Counted from the first letter of the stretch, positions 1 through 8,195 are shown. The stretch: 64,000 nucleotides of DNA from an uncultured Collinsella sp. (GCA_900541145.1 UQIH01000004.1:56885-120884); one strand, 5' to 3'. Notes: generated by a model from the sequence alone, not told the origin. Made by a program: numbers and translations.

Positions 1-75
1 GACGCAGCCCTGCTCGCCCCAGTACTGCTGGAGGCGCAGGATGATGTCTTGGAAGGAAAGCGATGAAGCGTTCAT
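1..75 (-). CDS. glyQ: Glycyl-tRNA synthetase alpha chain, N-terminal fragment (runs off the window)
   Basis: Only the first 25 codons are present, read from an ATG at 75 to the window edge. They encode a start like that of GlyQ, with the family signature FQDIILRLQQYWGEQGC near the N-terminus (in other GlyQ proteins the segment reads F-Q-x-L-I-L-x-L-x-x-Y-W-x-x-Q-G-C). GlyQ is the catalytic chain of the alpha2beta2 bacterial glycyl-tRNA synthetase that charges tRNA-Gly in the cytoplasm. An AGAGG ribosome-binding site precedes the ATG by a few bases. The gene lies downstream of lepB on the same strand with a 59-bp gap and no clear terminator between them. The assignment rests on a short fragment but the motif is characteristic. 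Confidence 0.82.
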   Translation of the reverse strand, partial: MNASSLSFQDIILRLQQYWGEQGCV

Positions 76-134
76 GCCTCTAATATCCCCTCGTCGAAAC
101 GATTACACGGTTAGGTACTGTACTATAGCGGTTT

Positions 135-728
135 TTAGTCGATAGCGCCGATGCGGTTGAGCGGCCAGTAGCGAACGAGTGCCACGGCAACCAGATCCGA
201 GCTTTTGACCGGACCAAATATACGGGAATCAGCGGAGTTCTCACGATTGTCACCCATCATCCACACGCAATCATCTGGAACGGTGTAAGGAAAGGTAATG
301 TTCTCGGACAAGGGCCAGCTCATACCAGCTGTATAACCCTCGTCGAGCACTTGTCCGTCGACAACCACCTTGCCATCTTGCAAGTCAACGGTCTGGCCCG
401 CAGTTGCTATCACGCGCTTCACAAGCAAGTCATGCCCAGTAGTCTTATCGGGGTTGTGGAACACCACAATATCGCCCTGCCTAACGGGCATACCGAGCTC
501 AAGCGTCACCTTCTGCGCCAAGATCTGATCGTGTTCTTCAATCGTATGCTCCATGGAGCCGGTGGGCACCACAAAGGGTTCAATCACAAACGAGCGAATC
601 AAGAAGGTGGCGGCGAGCGCGATTAGAATGACCAAAACCCATTCCAAGGCGCCACGCAAAGTGAAAACGGACCTCTCGCCAAAATCATGTTCAAGATGAA
701 CTCGTTGGCGGCCTTTATTGTCCTCCAT
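135..728 (-). CDS. lepB: Signal peptidase I
   Basis: Type I signal peptidase that cleaves signal peptides from exported proteins at the outer face of the membrane. The 197-residue protein has one N-terminal membrane segment (about residues 27-46) followed by the catalytic box P-T-G-S-M, with Ser58 as nucleophile, and the general-base lysine Lys104 in the box L-L-V-K-R-V. The later box G-D-N-R-E-N-S-x-D-S-R is also present. A longer reading frame extends to 770, but the ATG at 728 is chosen because AGAGGTG sits just before it and the family normally begins close to the membrane segment. It starts directly after the trmD stop, so it is translationally adjacent to trmD and the last gene of the rpsP operon. 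The secreted ChW-repeat proteins at 51.8-63.9 kb would be plausible substrates. Confidence 0.95.
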   Translation of the reverse strand: MEDNKGRQRVHLEHDFGERSVFTLRGALEWVLVILIALAATFLIRSFVIEPFVVPTGSMEHTIEEHDQILAQKVTLELGMPVRQGDIVVFHNPDKTTGHDLLVKRVIATAGQTVDLQDGKVVVDGQVLDEGYTAGMSWPLSENITFPYTVPDDCVWMMGDNRENSADSRIFGPVKSSDLVAVALVRYWPLNRIGAID

Positions 729-729
729 G

Positions 730-1476
730 TTATTCACCTCTTCCAGAAAGCAAATCCTGCGCGTACGCACGCTCCTGGGGCGTAAGGCGCGCCGTCTCGA
801 TCAGATCGGGACGCCAGCGGCAGGTGCGCTCGATGGCGTTCTTGCGACGCCAGGCATCGACCTTGGCGTGATCGCCACTCACGAGCACCGGCGGCACGCC
901 CTCGCCGTTGAACTCGGCGGGACGGGTGTACTGCGCGTACTCGAGCAGGCCTCCGTCCTCGGCAGTCGAGAACGACTCGTCCACATTGCTCATCTCGTCG
1001 CCCAGGGCGCCGGGAATCAGGCGTACGACGGCATCGGCAACGACCATAGCGGGAAGTTCGCCACCCGTAAGCACGTAGTCGCCGATCGACAGACGCTCAT
1101 CGGCATACGCATACGCACGCTCGTCGACGCCCTCGTAGCGGCTGCACACAAACAGCAGGCGCTCACTTTTGAGCAGGCGCTCAGCCACATGCTGCGTAAA
1201 GGGCTCGCCACAGGGGGTGATGAACACTACGGTGGGCTTGGGACCCTCGGAGCTGATGACCTCGATGGCCTCGGCAATAGGCTCGACCTTCATGAGCATG
1301 CCCTGCCCGCCGCCGTACGGCTCGTCATCGACGGTACGATGGCGGTCGTGCGTCCAGTCGCGCAGGTTATACGCCTTAAAATCAAAAAGGCCGGCCTTGC
1401 GGGCGCGGCCCAAGATCGATGTGGACATGACGGGCTCAAACATCTCGGGAAAGACCGAAAGGGTCTCGATCAGCAT
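730..1476 (-). CDS. trmD: tRNA (guanine-37-N1)-methyltransferase
   Basis: TrmD transfers a methyl group from S-adenosylmethionine to N1 of G37 in tRNAs, which prevents frameshifting. The 248-residue length and the ordered SPOUT trefoil-knot landmarks fit the family. The N-terminus has a V-F-P-E-M-F segment; D-D-x-P-Y-G-G-G-Q-G-M lies near residue 50; and S-I-G-D-Y-V-L-T-G-G-E-L-P forms the SAM-binding knot. The gene sits in the conserved order rpsP-khpA-rimM-trmD-lepB, with an 10-bp gap after rimM and its stop codon next to the lepB start. Nothing unusual is seen. Confidence 0.97.
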   Translation of the reverse strand: MLIETLSVFPEMFEPVMSTSILGRARKAGLFDFKAYNLRDWTHDRHRTVDDEPYGGGQGMLMKVEPIAEAIEVISSEGPKPTVVFITPCGEPFTQHVAERLLKSERLLFVCSRYEGVDERAYAYADERLSIGDYVLTGGELPAMVVADAVVRLIPGALGDEMSNVDESFSTAEDGGLLEYAQYTRPAEFNGEGVPPVLVSGDHAKVDAWRRKNAIERTCRWRPDLIETARLTPQERAYAQDLLSGRGE

Positions 1477-1486
1477 GTTGTCCTCC

Positions 1487-2008
1487 CTACTTGTCCATAT
1501 CGATCAGGCCGTCCATAACGTGGACGGAAATTGTTCCTGTGTCGGGAAGATCGAGCACAACCTGCTCGATCACGGGAATCAGCACCTCGCCGTACCGATC
1601 GCCCTCAACAACCCAAACATCGTTAGCGGGCGTCGACATGATCTCGACGATCGTGCCGAGTAAACCGAAGCGCTCGTCGACCACCTCGCGACCCATCAGG
1701 TCGGTATAGGCAGCGTCGAGCGAATCGAGCTCAAAATCGTCACGATTTGCCAGCACGTAGCATCCCGTGATGCCCTCGGCGGCCGTCAAGTCGTCAATGC
1801 CCTCAAACGAGACCAGATCGCCATCGCCCGTATCGGTGACGGACACGACCGTGCAAAAGCGGTCGCGCTTGAGCGCCGGCGGCGTCAGGGCGACGCGCAT
1901 ACCCGGCTCTAATACAGAAGGAAGCCCCCGCAGCGGCTGCGCGAGGACCTCCCCCTTCCTTCCGTGCGGCTTGACCACACGGGCGATGTTTTTGTACTGG
2001 GACCTCAA
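1487..2008 (-). CDS. rimM: 16S rRNA processing protein RimM
   Basis: Ribosome maturation factor that assists assembly of the 30S head and binds ribosomal protein uS19. The 173-residue protein has the typical N-terminal reductase-like beta-barrel opening (Y-K-N-I-A-R-V-V-K-P-H-G-R-K-G-E-V), and a C-terminal PRC-barrel region ending in the H-V-M-D-G-L-I-D segment. The only suitable start is TTG at 2008, which places the family's first conserved tyrosine at residue 5. No ATG is available in frame near the N-terminus. It lies between khpA and trmD with very short gaps, consistent with one transcript. Confidence 0.95.
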   Translation of the reverse strand: MRSQYKNIARVVKPHGRKGEVLAQPLRGLPSVLEPGMRVALTPPALKRDRFCTVVSVTDTGDGDLVSFEGIDDLTAAEGITGCYVLANRDDFELDSLDAAYTDLMGREVVDERFGLLGTIVEIMSTPANDVWVVEGDRYGEVLIPVIEQVVLDLPDTGTISVHVMDGLIDMDK

Positions 2009-2012
2009 GGTC

Positions 2013-2297
2013 CTAGCCCAGAACCTCTACCTCGACAGCAGTGTCGAGGCGAGCGGCCAGTGCACGGGCGAGCGTGCGAATGGCCTTGATGGTACGGCCA
2101 CGACGGCCGATGACCTTAGCGACGTCATCCTCGGCGACCGAAACCTCAATCGTAGAGGCGTCGTCACCATCGATGACCTCAAGGCTCACGGAATCCGGGT
2201 CGTCGACGATCTGAACAACGAGATATTCGACGAGATCGGCGATGCGATCTGAGAGCATTGCCTCACCCTCGAGCTGTGCAGCGTCAACCTCAGGCAC
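2013..2297 (-). CDS. khpA: KH-domain RNA-binding protein KhpA
   Basis: Small KH-domain protein of the KhpA/YlqC family, an RNA-binding partner of KhpB/Jag that affects cell division and small-RNA function in Gram-positives. The single KH domain contains the G-x-x-G loop as V-I-G-R-R-G-R-T-I-K, preceded by the V-E-Y-L-V segment found at the start of family members. A GTG at 2297 is chosen because GAGGAG, formed by the last codons of rpsP, lies six bases upstream. An ATG at 2258 with GAGGGTGAGG before it is a credible alternative and would give a length closer to the usual 75-80 residues. Position between rpsP and rimM is the standard one. Confidence 0.92.
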   Translation of the reverse strand: MPEVDAAQLEGEAMLSDRIADLVEYLVVQIVDDPDSVSLEVIDGDDASTIEVSVAEDDVAKVIGRRGRTIKAIRTLARALAARLDTAVEVEVLG

Positions 2298-2300
2298 GAT

Positions 2301-2642
2301 TTACTCCTCGGCGCCCTCAGCGGCCTCAGCGGCAGCCTTAGCGGCCTCGGCCTCTTTGGCGAGCTGCTTCTTGGACTTCTTGACGACGGTCTCGGTCTTC
2401 TCGCCCTCGTTGGCGGCCTTGACCAGAGCGGCGACGGCGTCGGTGAGCTGAGCGCCCTTGGACTGCCAGTCGGCGATCTTCTCGAGGTCGAGGTTGATGG
2501 TCTTGGGGGCGGTCATCGGGTTGTAGCGGCCAACCTCCTCGATGATACGACCGTCACGCGGGGCGCGGGAATCGGCGACGACGACACGGTAGTACGGACG
2601 CTTCTTAGCGCCGTGACGAGCAAGGCGAATCTTGACTGCCAA
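2301..2642 (-). CDS. rpsP: 30S ribosomal protein bS16
   Basis: Structural protein of the small ribosomal subunit. The N-terminus reads (TTG)A-V-K-I-R-L-A-R-H-G, the universal S16 opening, followed by K-K-R-P-Y-Y-R-V-V-V-A-D-S-R and the G-R-Y-N-P box. A reading frame extends upstream to 2678, but the TTG at 2642 is the true start: GGAGGAG stands just before it and translation from there matches the family exactly. The 113-residue product carries a C-terminal tail rich in Ala, Glu and Lys (roughly the last 35 residues), which some Gram-positive S16 proteins have. It is the first gene of the rpsP-khpA-rimM-trmD-lepB operon. Confidence 0.97.
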   Translation of the reverse strand: MAVKIRLARHGAKKRPYYRVVVADSRAPRDGRIIEEVGRYNPMTAPKTINLDLEKIADWQSKGAQLTDAVAALVKAANEGEKTETVVKKSKKQLAKEAEAAKAAAEAAEGAEE

Positions 2643-2771
2643 AGGAAACTCCTCCAACCAAGCAGCTTTAGGCTGCAACTACAAACAAACAGTTGAACAT
2701 AATACGCCATCGACGCGGGCAGGTGAAGTCCGTGAGACCAACTTCTTCGGTGTAGTCGAGGGCAAATCCAT

Positions 2772-2799
2772 ATCTTAGACAAGAATTCGGGATTTGCAA
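2772..2799 (-). promoter_or_regulatory. Predicted promoter of the rpsP operon
   Basis: On the minus strand a TTGCAA box (2794-2799) and a TAAGAT box (2772-2777) are separated by 16 bases and lie about 130 bases upstream of the rpsP start. Both differ from the sigma70 consensus at one or two positions. The long untranslated leader would fit a ribosomal protein operon. Prediction by eye only. Confidence 0.45.
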
Positions 2800-2843
2800 G
2801 CACATACACGCACCCCACATGAGCTGCGCGGTATACTCATGAC

Positions 2844-4097
2844 ATGGAAAGACGCGAACATACATACGGTTATGAGGATGCCATGGGCGTCACGCCGCCT
2901 CCCTGGACGGGTCCGGCGGTGGGCCTGATGGACCTCGATGCGTTTTTTGCGAGCGTGGAGATGCTCGACCATCCCGAATGGCGCGGAAAACCGCTCATCG
3001 TGGGCGGAGACGCCGATTCGCGTGGCGTCGTGTCCACGTGTTCATATGAGGCACGTCGCTTTGGCGTGCACTCCGCCATGCCCTCGGCCGAGGCACGGCG
3101 TCTGTGTCCTCAGGCCATTTGGACGCACGGGCATTTCGATCGCTACCACGAAGTCAGCGCGCAGGTCATGACGATTCTCGCCGACGAGTCCCCGCGCGTT
3201 GAGCGCGTATCCATCGACGAGGCCTTTATCGACATAACCCCAGGCCGCTTTGCACCCGAAGACCCGCTGCTGGTTGCGCGGCGCATCAGCGATCGCGTGG
3301 CGGCGCTGGGAGTGACCTGCTCCATTGGCGTGGGCTGCAACAAGACGGTTGCAAAGATCGCAAGCGAGCGGGATAAGCCGTTTGGGCTGACCATCGTGCG
3401 TCCCGGAACCGAGCAGCGCTTTTTGGCCGCGCTGCCGGTATCTGCCATGAGCGGCATCGGGCACTCGGCCGAGGAGCGACTGCGCCGCATGCGCATCTAC
3501 ACCCTCGGCGAGCTTTCGCGCGCGCCTGAGTCCACACTGGCCTCTATTTTTGGCGTCAACGGCGAACGCATGCGCCAGCGTGCGCTGGGACTCGAAATCT
3601 CCGAAGTCACGAGCCTCGATGAAGAGCGCGAGGTCAAGTCGGTCAGCAATGAACGCACCTTTGCTAAAGATTTGACTGAGCGTGGGGATATTGAGGCGGC
3701 GATTGCGCTGTTGGGAGAGTCAGTGGGACGCCGCCTGCGCCGTCAGGGACTAACGGGCGCCACGGTGACGCTCAAGCTTAAGTATTCGTATGGCAGCGGG
3801 CGTACGGCACAGCGCCGGCTGCCTCATCCGACCGACGATGAGAACATCTTCGTGGCGGTTGCACTCGAACTGCTCGACAACATCTGGCAGGATGGCATGC
3901 ATGTTCGCTTGGCGGGCATCGGCATGAGCGACTTCGACCACCAAGGCGGCATCCAGACTGACCTGTTCTGCGAGATCGATGACCGCGGAGCCCAATCCAG
4001 CGACCGCCGCGACCTCTCCGTCGCCATCGACGCCGTCCGAGACAAATTCGGCGACACCGCCCTTTCCTTCGGCCGCCAATCCCGCTTCAACGATTAA
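2844..4097 (+). CDS. dinB: DNA polymerase IV (Y-family translesion polymerase)
   Basis: Error-prone Y-family polymerase that copies past damaged template bases. The 417-residue protein shows the catalytic metal-binding motif M-D-L-D-A-F-F-A-S-V-E (Asp30) and the second acidic motif S-I-D-E-A-F-I-D, followed by the helix-hairpin-helix thumb (G-I-G-H-S-A-E-E-R-L) and the little-finger domain. There is no obvious C-terminal beta-clamp peptide of the classic kind. It stands alone on the plus strand, divergent from the rpsP operon and convergent with rsfS. No ribosome-binding site precedes the ATG. Instead a TATACT box ends seven bases before it, so the transcript may be leaderless. No LexA-type operator was recognised upstream. 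Confidence 0.95.
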   Translation: MERREHTYGYEDAMGVTPPPWTGPAVGLMDLDAFFASVEMLDHPEWRGKPLIVGGDADSRGVVSTCSYEARRFGVHSAMPSAEARRLCPQAIWTHGHFDRYHEVSAQVMTILADESPRVERVSIDEAFIDITPGRFAPEDPLLVARRISDRVAALGVTCSIGVGCNKTVAKIASERDKPFGLTIVRPGTEQRFLAALPVSAMSGIGHSAEERLRRMRIYTLGELSRAPESTLASIFGVNGERMRQRALGLEISEVTSLDEEREVKSVSNERTFAKDLTERGDIEAAIALLGESVGRRLRRQGLTGATVTLKLKYSYGSGRTAQRRLPHPTDDENIFVAVALELLDNIWQDGMHVRLAGIGMSDFDHQGGIQTDLFCEIDDRGAQSSDRRDLSVAIDAVRDKFGDTALSFGRQSRFND

Positions 4098-4108
4098 CCG
4101 CCTTTGGG

Positions 4109-4152
4109 CAAAAAGAAAGCCGGGCAGGTGCAGAAAACCGCAACTGTCCGGC
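4109..4152 (-). terminator. Intrinsic terminator after rsfS
   Basis: A 9-bp stem (4119-4127 with 4144-4152, one G-U pair) is followed on the minus strand by TTTCTTTTT. It lies 40 bases beyond the rsfS stop and marks the 3' end of the rplU-rpmA-obgE-nadD-yqeK-rsfS group. Confidence 0.75.
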
Positions 4153-4192
4153 GATATGCGTGAGGGTAGCTAACCCCGTCTCAAATGAGCTA

Positions 4193-4648
4193 CTAGAGGA
4201 GGTTGAGGGGGAGCTGGGGGGCGTCTCCCCAGAGCTTTTCGAGACGGTAGAAGTCGCGCGCCTCGGGAGTGAAGACGTGGACGACAACCGAACCATAGTC
4301 CATGAGCATCCAGGTCTTCTGCTCGCGACCCTCGATGGAGAACGGGTGCTCGCCGCAAGCCTCGGCGACCTTCTCCTCGATCTCGTCGACGATAGAATCG
4401 ACCTGGCGGTTGTTGGTACCGGTGGCAAGCACAAAGTAGTCGCATACGTCGGAAAGCTCGGTCAGGTCGAGCACCTGAACGTCCTCGCCCTTCTTGTCGT
4501 AGGCGGCCTGCGCGGCGGCGCGGGCGACATCCTCGGCGGCGACACCGCTCGCAGACAGCGAGGCGGCAGTGCGGTCGGACGTGGCGACGAAGCTCTTGTG
4601 CTCCACACCTTCAAGAATCTGCTCGTCGGTCATGGTCTCGTCGGCCAT
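4193..4648 (-). CDS. rsfS: Ribosomal silencing factor RsfS (Iojap family)
   Basis: RsfS binds ribosomal protein uL14 on the 50S subunit and blocks subunit joining when nutrients are short. The DUF143/Iojap domain begins near residue 35 and contains D-Y-F-V-L-A-T-G-T-N-N-R-Q-V and, near the end, the segment W-x-L-M-D-Y-G-S-V-V-V-H-V-F, both family hallmarks. At 151 residues it is longer than most members because of an N-terminal acidic extension of about 35 residues. AAAGAGG precedes the ATG. Its place after nadD and yqeK is the usual one in Gram-positive genomes. Confidence 0.93.
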   Translation of the reverse strand: MADETMTDEQILEGVEHKSFVATSDRTAASLSASGVAAEDVARAAAQAAYDKKGEDVQVLDLTELSDVCDYFVLATGTNNRQVDSIVDEIEEKVAEACGEHPFSIEGREQKTWMLMDYGSVVVHVFTPEARDFYRLEKLWGDAPQLPLNLL

Positions 4649-4675
4649 GGAATACCTCTTTCTAGACAGCCCGAG

Positions 4676-5284
4676 CTAGCGCAGCTGGGCGTAATGGTTG
4701 TAAATCGAAATAGCCGTGGGATAAAGATAGCGCCCGGACTTGATCACATAGACCAAACCCTGCGCAAAACAGGAGAAGAACAACTCGTCGAGCGTCGACT
4801 CCCCCACCATCTTGCGCAGCGCATGTGCATAGTCGCCGTGGCGGTTGGGCTCGATGGCATCGGCCACAAAGACCACCATATCGAGCGGCGTCATGTCGCA
4901 GGCACCCACGGTGTGACGGTCGACAGCCTGGAAAACGGCCGGCGACAGCTCGGGAAAAAGCTGCGGAAGCTCATAGGCGGCAACAGGGCCATGCAAAAGC
5001 GGCGTCGCGGCGGAAGGAGAGCCGGCAATCTTAATGCCGTAATGCAGAGCGCGCGTGACCAGCTCGTCGTCGGAGAGCACTTTGTCCCAGTCGTGGATCA
5101 GGCCGGCGGCAGCGGCATCAAAGCGGTCAACGCCGTAGACCTCGGCCAGATGAAGTGCGGTCTCGGCAACACCCAGCGAATGCACATAGCGCTTGCGCTT
5201 ATCCTTCATGCGAACATCGAGCAGCTCTTGAATGCGCTTGAGCAGCGCGCGCTCATCGCCCTCAAACTGATCCTCTACCGACAA
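4676..5284 (-). CDS. yqeK: YqeK-family HD-domain hydrolase (probable diadenosine tetraphosphatase)
   Basis: HD-superfamily metal-dependent hydrolase of the YqeK type. Characterised members hydrolyse diadenosine tetraphosphate symmetrically. The metal ligands are visible in order: H-S-L-G-V-A-E-T-A near residue 40, the H-D pair in G-L-I-H-D-W-D-K, H-G-P-V-A-A-Y, and V-D-R-H-T-V-G. The best start is a TTG at 5284 with GGGGGT upstream. It follows nadD at 12 bp and precedes rsfS, the conserved nadD-yqeK-rsfS trio. The enzymatic role is inferred from the family; the domain assignment is firm. Confidence 0.88.
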   Translation of the reverse strand: MSVEDQFEGDERALLKRIQELLDVRMKDKRKRYVHSLGVAETALHLAEVYGVDRFDAAAAGLIHDWDKVLSDDELVTRALHYGIKIAGSPSAATPLLHGPVAAYELPQLFPELSPAVFQAVDRHTVGACDMTPLDMVVFVADAIEPNRHGDYAHALRKMVGESTLDELFFSCFAQGLVYVIKSGRYLYPTAISIYNHYAQLR

Positions 5285-5296
5285 CGTAGACCCCCA

Positions 5297-5974
5297 TCAC
5301 TCAAAATCTTCTTGGCCCAAATCGGCATATAGCCTGCGTTTGCGAATGTAGCCGAGCACGGACTCGCTCGTAAGATAGCGCACGCTCATACCGCGAGCAA
5401 CTCGCTTACGAATGTTCGTCGAGCTGATCGCCAGCGCCGGAATCTGAATATAGCGCACGTCGAACGGCAGCCCCGACTCTTTGATTCGGGCACGCGCCGT
5501 ATCGATATCAAAGCCCGGTCGTGTCGCCGCAATAAAGGTAGCAAGCTCAGCGATTCGTTCGGCATCATGCCAGGTAACAATATCGATAATCGCGTCGGCA
5601 CCCGTAATAAAGTAGAGCTTTACCTGCGGCGGGTAAAAGTCGCGAAGGGCATGAAGCGTATCGGCCGTATAGGTTACACCCGGACGGTCAATCTCGAACC
5701 GACTCGCCAAAAAGGCCGGGTTCGCAGCGGTGGCGAGGACCGTCATGGCATAACGGTCCTCGGCAGGCGTCACCGGCTTGTCAAGCTTAAAGGCAGGCGT
5801 GCCCGCCGGCATAAAGAGCACGGCATCCAAGTCGAGGGACTCACGCGCCTGCTCAGCGGTCACCAGGTGCCCGTAATGGATGGGATCAAAGGTGCCACCC
5901 ATAATGCCGAGCCTAAACTCCTGCCCGTCCTCTAGAGGAAGCTCGGGCAGACCGATTCCACCGCGCAGCGACAT
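5297..5974 (-). CDS. nadD: Nicotinate-nucleotide adenylyltransferase
   Basis: NadD converts nicotinate mononucleotide and ATP to nicotinate adenine dinucleotide in NAD synthesis. The nucleotidyltransferase signature G-G-T-F-D-P-I-H-Y-G-H-L near residue 25 and the C-terminal I-S-S-T-N-I-R-K-R box are intact. The 225-residue length is slightly long because of about 15 extra N-terminal residues before the first strand. The ATG at 5974 comes three bases after the obgE stop, so the two genes are almost certainly cotranscribed. Confidence 0.95.
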   Translation of the reverse strand: MSLRGGIGLPELPLEDGQEFRLGIMGGTFDPIHYGHLVTAEQARESLDLDAVLFMPAGTPAFKLDKPVTPAEDRYAMTVLATAANPAFLASRFEIDRPGVTYTADTLHALRDFYPPQVKLYFITGADAIIDIVTWHDAERIAELATFIAATRPGFDIDTARARIKESGLPFDVRYIQIPALAISSTNIRKRVARGMSVRYLTSESVLGYIRKRRLYADLGQEDFE

Positions 5975-5977
5975 GGC

Positions 5978-7444
5978 TTACTCGCCCTCCGAGGTCTCGG
6001 CATCGTCCTCGGCATCCGCCGCATCGACAACCTCGACGCCCTCATCCGCAGCATCGGCCACGTCAATGGCTTCAACGGCAACGTCCTTGCCAGCATCCTC
6101 GAGCTCTTCGTACTCCGAGAAGTCCTCAGCGCCCTCAAAGTCAAAGGCGCGCTGGCAAATGCGGACCTCGTCGCCCGCACGGCAACCGGCCTTCTCGAGC
6201 GCGTCGTCAACACCCATACGCGCAAACTTATGCTGCAGGTAAATGACGGCTTCCTCGTTTTCCCAGTCGGTCTGGATGACCATGCGCTCGATGACACGAC
6301 CGACCACGCGGAAGGCACCGGGCTCTTCCTGGACAATGCGGAAACGCTTCTCACGCTGCAGGCGACGGCGCTCCCACTCCTCGTCGCGCAGATCGACCGG
6401 CTCATCGGAGACCGCCAGCTCGGCGCGAAGCTTAGCCACCTGCTCGCCCACGGCAAGCATCAGCGTGTTGAGGCCGGCGCCCGTAACAGCAGACACGGCA
6501 AAGAACATATGGCCATCGTCGAGCGCCGCACGCTTAAGGTCGGCAATCTTGTCGGCCGTGCCCGGCGCATCGCACTTGTTGGCAACGACGATCTGCGGAC
6601 GCTCCGAGAGCTCGGCGCCATACTGCTCGAGCTCGCGGTTGATGATGTGGTAATCCTCGACCGGATCGCGATCCTCAAAACCACCCGTCATGTCGACGAC
6701 ATGCATGATCAGAGCCGTACGCTCAATGTGGCGCAGGAACTGATGACCCAGGCCCTTGCCCTCGCTCGCGCCTTCGATAAGACCGGGGACGTCGGCAACG
6801 ACGTAAGAATATTCGCCGGCACGCACCATGCCCAGGTTCGGCACGAGCGTGGTAAACGGGTAGTCGGCGATCTTGGGGCGGGCGGCACTCATGCGCGCGA
6901 TGAGAGATGACTTACCCACCGAGGGGAAGCCCACGAGCGCGGCATCGGCCATGAGCTTCATCTCGAGCTCAATCCAGTGCTCCTCAGCCGGCTCGCCCAG
7001 CTGGGCGAACGCGGGCGCGCGGCGCACCGACGTCACAAAGTGCGTATTGCCGAGACCACCGGCGCCACCAGGGGCCACGACAACGCGCTCGCCATCATGC
7101 ACCAGATCGGCAATCTCGAACATCGGGGTCTGCGTCTCGGGGTCAAGCTCGCGCACCACGGTACCCATAGGGACCTTGAGAATCAGGTCCTCGCCGCTCT
7201 TGCCGTTACGACGGGCACCCTGCCCGTGCGTGCCGCGCTCGGCGCGAAAGTGATGCTTAAAGCGGTAATCGATCAGCGAAGACAGCTGAGCATCGGCCTG
7301 GATGACGACATTGCCGCCACGACCGCCGTCGCCGCCATCGGGGCCGCCCTTGGGGACAAATGCCTCGCGCCTAAACGACATGCATCCGGCTCCGCCGTCG
7401 CCGCCGCACACGTTAATGCGGCTGATATCGGTGAACTGTGACAA
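5978..7444 (-). CDS. obgE: GTPase Obg
   Basis: Obg GTPase that acts in 50S ribosome assembly and stringent control. The order of domains is clear: the glycine-rich Obg fold from the N-terminus (G-G-D-G-G-A-G-C-M-S-F-R-R-E), the G domain with G-F-P-S-V-G-K-S-S-L-I (P loop), D-V-P-G-L-I-E-G-A (G3) and N-K-C-D (G4), then an OCT domain around residues 330-430. The last 50 residues are a very acidic tail. The start is a TTG at 7444 with AGGAGG upstream. It follows rplU and rpmA as in most bacteria, but a hairpin terminator lies in the 85-bp gap after rpmA, so it may be read at a lower level. Confidence 0.97.
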   Translation of the reverse strand: MSQFTDISRINVCGGDGGAGCMSFRREAFVPKGGPDGGDGGRGGNVVIQADAQLSSLIDYRFKHHFRAERGTHGQGARRNGKSGEDLILKVPMGTVVRELDPETQTPMFEIADLVHDGERVVVAPGGAGGLGNTHFVTSVRRAPAFAQLGEPAEEHWIELEMKLMADAALVGFPSVGKSSLIARMSAARPKIADYPFTTLVPNLGMVRAGEYSYVVADVPGLIEGASEGKGLGHQFLRHIERTALIMHVVDMTGGFEDRDPVEDYHIINRELEQYGAELSERPQIVVANKCDAPGTADKIADLKRAALDDGHMFFAVSAVTGAGLNTLMLAVGEQVAKLRAELAVSDEPVDLRDEEWERRRLQREKRFRIVQEEPGAFRVVGRVIERMVIQTDWENEEAVIYLQHKFARMGVDDALEKAGCRAGDEVRICQRAFDFEGAEDFSEYEELEDAGKDVAVEAIDVADAADEGVEVVDAADAEDDAETSEGE

Positions 7445-7460
7445 CAGAATCGCCTCCTAC

Positions 7461-7504
7461 AAAAAAGAGGGAGACCCTTGAATCCTAAAACTCAAGTGCC
7501 TCCC
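7461..7504 (-). terminator. Intrinsic terminator or attenuator between rpmA and obgE
   Basis: A 13-bp stem with one mismatch (7469-7481 with 7492-7504) is followed on the minus strand by CTCTTTTTT. It would let the abundant ribosomal protein genes be expressed more strongly than obgE and the genes after it. Confidence 0.75.
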
Positions 7505-7529
7505 ACATATGTGCTCTATGAAGGGTGAA

Positions 7530-7787
7530 TTACGCGTTCGCGAGCGGGCGTACGCTGACCCTGTGCTTGATACCCTTGTGGAACTCAACGGTACCGTCGA
7601 CCAGCGCGAACAGCGTGTCGTCCTTACCACGGCCAACGTTCTCACCCGGGTGGATGTGCGTGCCGTGCTGACGGACGAGAATCGTGCCCGTGGTTACCGT
7701 CTGGCCGGCATAGCGCTTCGTGCCAAGGCGCTGACCGCGGGAGTCACGGCCATTACGGGAGGAACCGAGTCCTTTTTTGTGTGCCAT
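7530..7787 (-). CDS. rpmA: 50S ribosomal protein bL27
   Basis: Ribosomal protein of the large subunit whose N-terminus reaches toward the peptidyl transferase centre. The 85-residue sequence starts M-A-H-K-K-G-L-G-S-S-R-N-G-R-D-S and continues R-L-G-T-K-R-Y-A-G-Q, diagnostic for bL27. It lacks the cleavable N-terminal extension known from Firmicutes bL27, which agrees with an actinobacterial host. It follows rplU by about 34 bp. Confidence 0.98.
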   Translation of the reverse strand: MAHKKGLGSSRNGRDSRGQRLGTKRYAGQTVTTGTILVRQHGTHIHPGENVGRGKDDTLFALVDGTVEFHKGIKHRVSVRPLANA

Positions 7788-7820
7788 TGTGTATACCTAC
7801 TCTTTCGTTACGAGTGTAAT

Positions 7821-8195
7821 CTACTCGGCGACGGGAGCCTCGGCAACAGCCTCAGCCTCTGCCTTGACAGCCTTCTTGGCGCGGGAGGTAGCCTGAACCT
7901 TCACGATCTTCAGCTTGGTGAGCTGCTGACGGTGACCCTTCAGACGACGATAGCGCTTGCGCTTGTGGAACTTGAAGACCAGCTGCTTCTCGCCCTTGAA
8001 CTGCTCAACGATCTGAGCGGTAACCTTGGCCTTGGCCAGCTTGTCGGGATCGGTGACGATCTTCTTACCATCGTTGAGGAAGATAACCGGCAGGGTGACC
8101 TTGTCGCCCTCATTGCCCTCGATCTTCTCGACGGTGATGACATCGTCGGTGGCGACCTTGTACTGCTTGCCGCCCGTGTTAACGATTGCGTACAT
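7821..8195 (-). CDS. rplU: 50S ribosomal protein bL21
   Basis: Large-subunit ribosomal protein. The start M-Y-A-I-V-N-T-G-G-K-Q-Y-K-V and the later K-R-K-R-Y-R-R-L-K-G-H-R-Q block identify bL21. A frame extends to 8216, but the ATG at 8195 matches the family N-terminus and has GAAGGG about nine bases upstream. The 124-residue product has an Ala/Glu-rich C-terminal tail of about 20 residues. It is first in the rplU-rpmA-obgE group and has a strong promoter just upstream. Confidence 0.97.
   Translation of the reverse strand: MYAIVNTGGKQYKVATDDVITVEKIEGNEGDKVTLPVIFLNDGKKIVTDPDKLAKAKVTAQIVEQFKGEKQLVFKFHKRKRYRRLKGHRQQLTKLKIVKVQATSRAKKAVKAEAEAVAEAPVAE

Noticed and set aside
2844..2875. A LexA/SOS operator near the dinB start
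   Set aside because: A CGAAC half-site occurs near 2851, but no matching second half at the required distance was found.
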